Shown here piece after piece: positions 6,066 through 10,605 of a stretch of DNA of 10,605 nucleotides. Origin of the DNA: JBOGED01 sp050743625 (GTDB lineage: Bacteria; Actinomycetota; Nitriliruptoria; Euzebyales; Egibacteraceae); contig JBOGED010000369.1 of the NCBI GenBank assembly GCA_050743625.1, forward strand, positions 1-10,605, written 5' to 3'. A program made the translations under genes and the position numbers. The first letter of the stretch is position 1. Each line of letters opens with the position of its first letter. The notes under the pieces are model-generated. The model was not told the origin of the DNA. It was given only the letters and a program-made list of their open reading frames with translations, and did not search any database.

Positions 6066-6245
6066 ATGAGCGCTGTGATGAATTGGAATCCCCAACCAGG
6101 TATCGTGCGCTGCTGGGCTGATCGGACCAATGCGATGACCGGGCGCACCGATGACTGCGGCCGTCCCTCAGAGACGGGCTTAGGGCTTTGCCTCATGCAC
6201 TACCGCCTCATCATTGGGCGCGATCCCCACGCAAAGGCTTCGTAA
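6066..6245 (+). CDS. Small Cys/His protein, possible zinc finger
   Basis: A 59-residue protein of unknown function with one of the best ribosome binding sites in the window: AGGAGG at 6052-6057, 8 nt before ATG6066. Cysteines 16, 31 and 42 and His45 form C-x14-C-x10-C-x2-H. The segment CGRPSETGLGLCLMHYR (31-47) resembles the CxRP...GLCxxHYxR zinc-binding motif of many small actinobacterial and phage proteins, so zinc binding is inferred. There is no signal peptide or membrane segment. It stands alone, downstream of the ATP-grasp relic and convergent with the HxlR regulator gene. A TACGTT at 6041-6046 is a possible -10 but sits very close to the Shine-Dalgarno. Role unknown; nucleic-acid or protein binding is a guess. 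Confidence 0.7.
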   Translation: MSAVMNWNPQPGIVRCWADRTNAMTGRTDDCGRPSETGLGLCLMHYRLIIGRDPHAKAS

Positions 6246-6295
6246 CACACTCGTAAGGTCGCCCCTGTCGTCAGGCGTGAGCGATCCGAAGGTCC

Positions 6296-6715
6296 TTATA
6301 GGTGATGGAGGTCGCTCGCCTCGTCGTCGTTGACGGGGCGTTCGCAAGTGGGGCACCACCAGCGCGCCTCGGCCGGCGTGCCGCACAGCGTGTGGCGGAC
6401 GGCTTCGTCGGTCGCGCTGCGATCAGCGCCCCACTGGCTGAGCATGCGCAGTGCGCTGCCCAGCTCACGGCCGGCGGCGGTCAGCTCGTAGGTGAAGCGT
6501 GGCGGCCGGCGTGAGTACGGGACGGAGAGGACGATCCCTGTCACCTCGAGGTGCCGGAGCCGCTGGGACAGGATGTTCGGGGAGATTCCCTCGACAAGGC
6601 TCTCCAGCTCCCCGAAGCGTTTCGGCCCGTCGAGCAGCGCGTGGACGAGGAGTAGGCTCCACCGGTCGCCGACCTGCTCGACGGCCACGGCCAGGGGACT
6701 GCTCCTCGCGTTCAC
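6296..6715 (-). CDS. HxlR-family winged-helix transcriptional regulator with Cys cluster
   Basis: A 139-residue HxlR/MarR-like regulator. VGDRWSLLLVHALLDGPKRF (15-34) and the recognition helix GISPNILSQRLRHLE (43-57) are diagnostic, and the wing follows at about 61-78 (VLSVPYSRRPPRFTYELT). A tail beyond the usual HxlR domain holds H108, C111, C121 and C124 (WWCPTCERP), which could bind zinc or act as a thiol sensor. The start is GTG6715; the ATG at 6720 is out of frame. Either AGGGTGA serves as Shine-Dalgarno or TAGGGT (6727-6722), 6 nt before the GTG, makes a leaderless transcript. It is divergent from the two protease genes across 86 bp, the usual layout for a local repressor or activator and its targets. 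Confidence 0.9.
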   Translation of the reverse strand: MNARSSPLAVAVEQVGDRWSLLLVHALLDGPKRFGELESLVEGISPNILSQRLRHLEVTGIVLSVPYSRRPPRFTYELTAAGRELGSALRMLSQWGADRSATDEAVRHTLCGTPAEARWWCPTCERPVNDDEASDLHHL

Positions 6716-6738
6716 GCCATCACCCTACCGGCAAGGGG

Positions 6739-6780
6739 TTGCTCTCGCCCTCATAGTTGCTATTGTATTGCAAGTTACAA
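6739..6780 (+). promoter_or_regulatory. Probable protease-operon promoter with overlapping dyads (HxlR operator candidate)
   Basis: This is an AT-rich patch in GC-rich DNA. TTGCTC (6739-6744) and TATTGT (6761-6766) form a -35/-10 pair with a 16-nt spacer, giving a start about 30 nt before ATG6802. Overlapping it are two dyads: TTGC-N9-GCAA (6757-6773) and TTGTA-N8-TACAA (6763-6780). HxlR proteins bind short dyads between divergent genes, so this is the likely operator. The assignment is inferred from position and symmetry. Confidence 0.5.
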
Positions 6781-6801
6781 GCATCTAGAGAGGTGGGAAC
6801 G

Positions 6802-7707
6802 ATGAGTCAGCTCGCGGCCTTGGGTCAGGAGGCGGGGAGAGTAGCGTCCAGTGTGGCGCCGAGCGTCGTGACGATCGGGCGCGATCGCCGCGGAGCCGGC
6901 GCGGTGATCGGCGACGGGCGTATCGTGACGAACGCGCATAACCTGCGCGGGTCACAGGTCACAGTCACGTTTGCGGATGGTCGTGTCGTTTCCGGCGCTG
7001 TAGCGGGAGTCGATCTCGATGCGGATCTGGCCGTGGTCGAGGTCGACACGGCGGGGGCCGCATCGCTGGAATGGGAGGACGAGCCCGTCGACACGGGCTC
7101 CCTCGTCTTCGCGGTGACGAACGGTCCAGGATCTGGACCCCGGCTCACGTGGGGCCTCGTCTCGGCGACCGGGCAGGCGTTCCGGGGACCGAGGGGGCGC
7201 CGCATCACCGACGCGCTCGAGCACACGGCACCGCTGGCTCGTGGCTCGTCGGGTGGGCCCCTCGTCAACGCTGAGGGCCGGGTCGTCGGCATCAACACGC
7301 ACCGGAGGGGCGACGGCTTCTATCTCGCGGTCAAGGCCACGGCCGAGCTGCGGCAGCATCTGGACTCGCTTGCTCGTGGCGAGTCACCCACACGCGTCTC
7401 GCTCGGTATCGCGGTCGCTCCCTCGCATGTCGCGCGACGCCTCCGTAGCGCCGTGGGGCTCCCGCCGCAGGACGGGCTCCTGGTCCGTGGAGTCGAGGAG
7501 GGCAGTCCCGCCGCACGGGCGGGCGTGCGCCCCGGTGACCTCATCGTCGAGGCGAACGGGCAACCGGTCGCGTCGAGCGACGACCTCTTCAGCATCCTGG
7601 ACCAGCTCGAGGCGGGTGCCACCCTGCCCCTGCGGATCGTGCGTGGCTCGGAGCAGGTCACCGTCGCAGTCACGTTCGGCTCGACTGGGGAGGAAGGCTC
7701 GGCGTAG
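6802..7707 (+). CDS. Trypsin-like serine protease with PDZ domain, no export signal (first of pair)
   Basis: A 301-residue HtrA/DegP-like protease. The triad is H46 in TNAH (43-46), D75 in DLDADLAVV and S150 in GSSGGPL (148-154); the usual Asn of GNSGG is Ser149. An Arg/Gly-rich loop lies around 127-134. The PDZ domain spans about 200-295, with GLLVRGVEEGSPAARAG and RPGDLIVEANG. No signal peptide or N-terminal membrane helix is seen, unlike typical actinobacterial HtrA. ATG6802 has AGAGGTGGGA at a good distance; a longer reading from TTG6757 would begin inside the promoter and is rejected. Its stop overlaps the start of the second protease gene by one base. Substrate unknown; protein quality control or cleavage of a specific partner are both possible. 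Confidence 0.88.
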   Translation: MSQLAALGQEAGRVASSVAPSVVTIGRDRRGAGAVIGDGRIVTNAHNLRGSQVTVTFADGRVVSGAVAGVDLDADLAVVEVDTAGAASLEWEDEPVDTGSLVFAVTNGPGSGPRLTWGLVSATGQAFRGPRGRRITDALEHTAPLARGSSGGPLVNAEGRVVGINTHRRGDGFYLAVKATAELRQHLDSLARGESPTRVSLGIAVAPSHVARRLRSAVGLPPQDGLLVRGVEEGSPAARAGVRPGDLIVEANGQPVASSDDLFSILDQLEAGATLPLRIVRGSEQVTVAVTFGSTGEEGSA

Positions 7708-8669
7708 TGGCGAGCACCGACGTCGCCGCACTCGACGCCTACTCACAGGTCGTGACCACCGTGGCCAAGACGCTCACGGCCTCGGTGGCCAGCCTGGAGG
7801 TCCGCCGGCAGGTAAGAGGACACCTGCGCCGGGCCGGCGCCGGCTCCGCCGTCGCGCTGACCCCGGACGGGTTCCTCGCCACGTCCGCCCACGTCGTGCA
7901 GGACTCGGCCGGGGGGACCGCCGGCTTCGCCAACGGCGTCGAGCTGTCATTCGAGGTCGTTGGTACCGATGTCCTCTCCGACCTCGCCGTCGTCCGAGTC
8001 AGTGGCGGTGATCTTTCCCCGGCCACGCTCGGCGACGCGGACGAGCTCCAGGTGGGCCAGCTCGTCGTCGCTGTCGGCAGCCCACTCGGCTATGCGGGGT
8101 CGGTCAGCGCGGGGGTGGTCAGTGCCCTCGGCCGCTCGCTCACCGCGCACAACCGGCGCGCTTCGCGGCTGATCGAGAACGTGATCCAGACGGACGCCGC
8201 CTTGCACCCGGGCAACTCTGGGGGTGCGCTGGCCGACAGCTCGGCGCGCGTCGTCGGTGTCAATACCGCGCTGATCGGGCCCGGCCTCGGCCAAGGCCTC
8301 GGCATGGCGGTGCCGATCAACGCGACCACCCGCCAGATTCTCGCCGCCCTGATGCGCCACGGGCGCGTGCGCCGCGCCTACCTCGGGATCGCGGGTGGCT
8401 CACGCCCCTTGCCACCACGGGCGGCTCAGGCGTCCGCACGGGAGCATGGCATCGAGATCCTCTCGATCGTCGAGGGTAGCCCCGCCGCGGCCGCGGGGCT
8501 GCGCCCCGAGGACATCGTCGTGACGATCGACGGGGTCGCCACCGAGCGCGTCGGCGCCCTTCAAGCGCTGATGACCGACCAGCGCATCGGCAGGCCCGTA
8601 CCCGTCGAGTACGTCCGCGGCGGTCACCTCTCCCGCACCGACATCGTCCCGGTCGAGCTCCCCGACTAG
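7707..8669 (+). CDS. Trypsin-like serine protease with PDZ domain, no export signal (second of pair)
   Basis: A 320-residue HtrA/DegP-like protease. The triad is H62 in TSAHVV, D92 in VLSDLAVV and S171 in HPGNSGGA, the canonical GNSGG form. The block GSPLGYAGSVSAGVVSALGR (124-143) is the classic HtrA strand set. A PDZ domain covers about 223-315 (IVEGSPAAAAGLRPEDIVVTIDG). No signal peptide or membrane helix is visible. The start GTG7707 shares its first base with the TAG stop of the upstream gene, and GGGGAGGAAGG within that gene's end serves as Shine-Dalgarno, so the pair is translationally coupled. The two proteases are clearly diverged from each other, so they are not a recent duplication. 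Together they may form a mixed oligomer. Confidence 0.9.
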   Translation: MASTDVAALDAYSQVVTTVAKTLTASVASLEVRRQVRGHLRRAGAGSAVALTPDGFLATSAHVVQDSAGGTAGFANGVELSFEVVGTDVLSDLAVVRVSGGDLSPATLGDADELQVGQLVVAVGSPLGYAGSVSAGVVSALGRSLTAHNRRASRLIENVIQTDAALHPGNSGGALADSSARVVGVNTALIGPGLGQGLGMAVPINATTRQILAALMRHGRVRRAYLGIAGGSRPLPPRAAQASAREHGIEILSIVEGSPAAAAGLRPEDIVVTIDGVATERVGALQALMTDQRIGRPVPVEYVRGGHLSRTDIVPVELPD

Positions 8670-8783
8670 CCGGGCGTTTCGCACATGGTGGGCTGTAGGT
8701 GTTTCCGCCTTCCCAGACACGAACGGTGGCGTGGCGCTGTCGATCATAGCCCGAGCGAGAGGCCGTTTGACTCCTGTCTCCCG

Positions 8784-9000
8784 TTTCCCGCGTGGACGCG
8801 GGAAAGCCAACTCATTCGGCAGGCGCCTGGCGTTGAGCGCCAGTTTTCCCTCGCCTGCGCGGGAAACCGTGTTCGGTGGCGGGCGCTCCGTGGAGCGCGC
8901 CTGGAGTCTTTGCGCGCCTACGCGCAAAAGCGGGGGCCGAAGGACGTTGTGGCTCCCTCGGCAGGCCGTTGGCCTGCCCTTTTGCGCGTACGCGCGCAAG
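8784..9000. repeat. Array of seven short palindromes in two alternating classes
   Basis: The 402-bp gap 8670-9071 between the protease operon and vapC holds this array. Class A hairpins have a 4-nt loop and a T-rich/A-rich outer end: A1 8784-8805 (9-bp stem), A2 8845-8866 (9 bp, one mismatch), A3 8909-8928 (8 bp) and A4 8982-8999 (7 bp plus a wobble). Class B hairpins alternate with them: B1 8827-8843, B2 8883-8898 and B3 8960-8978. A elements start 61, 64 and 73 bp apart. TCGGCAGGC occurs before both B1 and B3. A1/A2 share a TTTCCC core and A3/A4 a TTTGCGCG core, each pair in inverted orientation. It resembles a REP/BIME-type cluster or a MITE remnant. I see no gene here; open frames crossing it simply read through the palindromes. 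Nothing notable is seen at 8670-8783 or 9001-9071. Confidence 0.75.
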
Positions 9001-9071
9001 ACTGAATGGTCCACCACCCACTGCCACTCGCCGAACGAACTCCATGTGCGGAACACGGGACTAGCTCGTCA

Positions 9072-9464
9072 TCAGCAGGTCATGATGTCGAGTTTCGGGT
9101 CCAAGGCGGAGAGATCATGGGGATCGCTCGTGACGACCACGGCGCCGTGGCGACGTGCGAGCAAGACGACGCTCGCGTCGACTACATCCCCGGTCTGTGC
9201 GGCACCGCACAGCACGCCCGCTGCTTTGGCCTCTTCGAGATCCAAGGAACGAACGGTAAGATGCCCCGAGCCGACGAGCCGAGCCAGCCGTACTTGCCGG
9301 GCACCATCGCGCCAGACCTGCGCCACGACGCCGGTCGGGACGTGCATGACTCGGTCGTGCTCGACCGCCAGCTCGACTAGGCGCCGGACCCGGCGGTCAT
9401 TGCGCTCGAAGGCGATGAGGCCGCCCGCATCCAGGACTACAGGCCGAGTACGCCGCGGGCCCAC
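9072..9464 (-). CDS. vapC: PIN-domain ribonuclease toxin, VapC type
   Basis: A 130-residue PIN-domain protein expected to cleave RNA (in characterised VapCs, tRNA or rRNA) with Mg2+. Acidic active-site candidates are D12 in VVLDAGGLIA, D93 and D96 in TGDVVDASVVLLA, and D114 in VTSDPHDL, in PIN order. E20 or E77/E78 may complete the site. GTG9464 is preceded by GAGGAGG at a 5-nt spacing, which decides the start. The gene overlaps the antitoxin end by 28 nt, giving coupled translation. The C-terminal end faces the palindrome array. Length is typical for VapC. Confidence 0.9.
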   Translation of the reverse strand: MGPRRTRPVVLDAGGLIAFERNDRRVRRLVELAVEHDRVMHVPTGVVAQVWRDGARQVRLARLVGSGHLTVRSLDLEEAKAAGVLCGAAQTGDVVDASVVLLARRHGAVVVTSDPHDLSALDPKLDIMTC

Positions 9465-9664
9465 GCGTCCTCCTCGATGGTGGCGGGGCCGTTCTCCGCT
9501 CGCATCTCCGCCAATAGCGCGATCAGGTCGTCTCGCCGCGCTTTCTCCAACATGGCTTGATCCACCCAGGCGCTCACGGAGGGTGCTTCGCGCCGAGCAA
9601 CCTGCTCCTCGGCGGCGGCGAGCGCCTCAGGGCTGACCGTGATGGTGACACGAGTTTTCGTCAT
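9437..9664 (-). CDS. vapB: VapB-type antitoxin with ribbon-helix-helix N-terminus
   Basis: A 75-residue protein immediately upstream of and overlapping vapC. Residues 1-45 (MTKTRVTITVSPEALAAAEE onward, with SVSAWVDQAM) fit a ribbon-helix-helix DNA-binding and dimerisation domain. The acidic C-terminal tail (45-75) would be the toxin-binding segment. ATG9664 is chosen because the beta-strand TRVTITV then sits at the N-terminus and because TATGAT lies exactly 6 nt upstream, which suits a leaderless mRNA. An in-frame ATG at 9703 would add 13 residues and place the -10 inside the gene. It probably represses its own promoter. Confidence 0.85.
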   Translation of the reverse strand: MTKTRVTITVSPEALAAAEEQVARREAPSVSAWVDQAMLEKARRDDLIALLAEMRAENGPATIEEDAWARGVLGL

Positions 9665-9677
9665 ACGTTCATCATAC
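9661..9677 (-). promoter_or_regulatory. Leaderless vapBC promoter -10 with 11-bp-spaced direct repeats
   Basis: On the minus strand TATGAT (9676-9671, five of six to TATAAT) is followed by 6 nt and the vapB ATG (9664), the spacing of leaderless actinobacterial transcripts. GTATGA occurs twice (9677-9672 and 9666-9661), 11 bp apart, about one helical turn, as expected for tandem ribbon-helix-helix dimer sites. No good -35 is seen. Confidence 0.45.
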
Positions 9678-9756
9678 TCTTGATCGCGGAGTTGGCGAGC
9701 CATCGATGTCCGAAACCCGCCAGCCTTCCCGCAGTGGGCGTGCGATGCTGCGCGGC

Positions 9757-10605
9757 ATGCACACCGACTTTGAGCGCTGTTACCGAGCCGTGCAGAGCCG
9801 TGACGAGCGGTTCGACGGCTGGTTCTTTACGGCCGTGACCTCGACCGGTATCTACTGCCGGCCGAGTTGCCCCGCCGCCGTCCCCAAGCGCGCCAACGTG
9901 CGCTTCTACCCGACCGCCGCGACCGCGCAAGGGGCCGGGTTCCGCGCGTGCAAGCGGTGCCGCCCGGATGCGGCGCCCGGCTCGCCCGAGTGGGATCAGC
10001 GAGCCGATCTGGTCGCCCGAGCGATGCGGCTGATCGCGGACGGGATGGTCGATCGTGAGGGAGCGGCGGGCCTCGCGCGGCGGCTCGGGTACAGCGAACG
10101 GCAGGTCCACCGGCAGCTGTACGCCGAGGTAGGCGCTGGCCCGCTCGCGTTGGCGCGCGCGCAGCGAGCGCACACGGCGAGGGTGTTGATAGAGACGACC
10201 GCCGTGCCATTCGCGGAGATCGCCTTCGCGGCCGGCTTCAGCAGCGTGCGTCAGTTCAACGACACCATCCGCGCCGTGTTCGCGTCGACGCCCACCGAGA
10301 TGCGGCGGAAGGCGAGACCGGCGCGCGCCATCCCCGCCTCGGGGACGATCGCGTTGCGCCTCCCGTACCGAGCTCCCTGTGACGTGGCGGGCCTGCTTGG
10401 GTTCTTCGCCGCACGGGCGGTCCCTGGCGTGGAGGAGATGTCCGGGGGCGCGTACCGGCGCACCCTGCGCCTCCCGCACGGCAGCGGGATCGTCGAGTTG
10501 TCCGATCCCGGAGGCTCGGGCGCGCGGCACGTGGCGTGCCGCCTGCGGCTGGACGACCTGCGTGACCTCGGGGCCGCTGTCCAGCGCTGCCGGCGCGTGC
10601 TCGAC
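9757..10605 (+). CDS. alkA: Ada-AlkA fusion: alkylation-responsive regulator/3-methyladenine glycosylase, 3' truncated by window end
   Basis: 283 codons are visible, and the frame is open at the right edge. Residues 1-75 are the Ada metal-binding, methyl-phosphotriester acceptor domain: YCRPSC at 33-38 and CKRC at 65-68 give the four zinc cysteines C34, C38, C65 and C68, with C34 the expected methyl acceptor. Residues about 85-185 are an AraC-type DNA-binding domain with two helix-turn-helices (GLARRLGYSERQVHRQL and EIAFAAGFSSVRQFNDT). From about 195 the AlkA N-terminal domain begins (GTIALRLPYRAP and GGAYRRTLRLP). The order matches mycobacterial AlkA, about 500 residues, so roughly 210 residues with the helix-hairpin-helix glycosylase domain are missing here. 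ATG9757 (MHTDFERCYRA) fits the family; ATG9745 is an in-frame alternative. It is divergent from vapBC across 92 bp. Confidence 0.95.
   Translation, partial: MHTDFERCYRAVQSRDERFDGWFFTAVTSTGIYCRPSCPAAVPKRANVRFYPTAATAQGAGFRACKRCRPDAAPGSPEWDQRADLVARAMRLIADGMVDREGAAGLARRLGYSERQVHRQLYAEVGAGPLALARAQRAHTARVLIETTAVPFAEIAFAAGFSSVRQFNDTIRAVFASTPTEMRRKARPARAIPASGTIALRLPYRAPCDVAGLLGFFAARAVPGVEEMSGGAYRRTLRLPHGSGIVELSDPGGSGARHVACRLRLDDLRDLGAAVQRCRRVLD

Noticed and set aside
6246..6295. Terminator between the small Cys/His gene and the HxlR gene
   Set aside because: The only stem seen (CCTG-TCGT-CAGG) is 4 bp and has no T-run.
7241..8011. Plus-strand Arg/Ser-rich frame of 256 codons overlapping both protease genes
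   Set aside because: It is an alternative frame of the two proteases with highly biased composition and no start signal.
8784..9000. CRISPR-like array (roughly regular spacing of palindromes)
   Set aside because: The palindromes are not identical repeats, the intervals contain further palindromes rather than unique spacers, and no cas gene is present.
8400..9056. Long minus-strand reading frame of 218 codons
   Set aside because: It runs antisense to the PDZ-coding end of the second protease and through the palindrome array. Its product is Arg/Pro-rich, with similar motifs arising from the repeats.
8731..9636. Long plus-strand reading frame of 301 codons
   Set aside because: It crosses the palindrome array and then runs antisense to vapC and vapB, both of which have clear family motifs.
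9661..10530. Minus-strand reading frame of 289 codons
   Set aside because: It is a shadow of the Ada-AlkA gene, whose plus-strand translation has the four zinc cysteines and two helix-turn-helices.

Overview
The window is high-GC actinobacterial DNA. The diagnostic genes are a WhiB1-type Wbl protein, a PdtaS-type sensor kinase lying tail to tail with it, an RsbW/UsfX-type anti-sigma factor with a SigF-type sigma factor, and a mycobacterial-type Ada-AlkA fusion. Protein divergence argues against Mycobacterium or Streptomyces and suggests a deeper-branching or uncultivated lineage. That placement is inference; no 16S or ribosomal protein gene is present.

Layout. Positions 1-1692 hold a terminator-like hairpin, a leader with an inverted repeat, and pdtaS (+), closed by a strong hairpin shared with the convergent whiB1 (-, 1712-1963). 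Positions 1964-2300 hold an inverted repeat upstream of whiB1 and a possible multi-hairpin RNA upstream of a glycerophosphodiester phosphodiesterase gene (+, about 2301-3020). That gene ends 8 nt from the end of an opposing three-gene operon on the minus strand: rsbW - sigF - lipid kinase (5084 down to 3029). Its genes are joined by two 4-nt overlaps, and the kinase appears to start at CTG. Upstream of the operon, cspA (-, 5234-5440) has its own terminator.

Positions 5504-5965 carry what looks like a decayed ATP-grasp ligase gene. It is followed by an intact 59-codon gene for a small Cys/His protein with a strong Shine-Dalgarno. Positions 6296-8669 hold an HxlR-type regulator (-), divergent from two overlapping genes for trypsin-like PDZ (HtrA/DegP-like) proteases that lack visible export signals. 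An AT-rich promoter/operator lies between the regulator and the proteases.

Positions 8670-9071 are non-coding and contain an array of seven short palindromes in two alternating classes. Next is a VapBC toxin-antitoxin pair (-, 9664-9072) with a good leaderless promoter. Divergent from it is the 5' part of an Ada-AlkA DNA alkylation repair fusion, cut off by the window end.

Functional themes are stress and signal response (PdtaS, WhiB1, SigF/RsbW, CspA, proteases, Ada-AlkA) and lipid or phosphodiester turnover (GDPD, lipid kinase). The least explained features are the palindrome array, the multi-hairpin segment upstream of the GDPD gene, the CTG-initiated kinase, and the HxlR/protease-pair locus.
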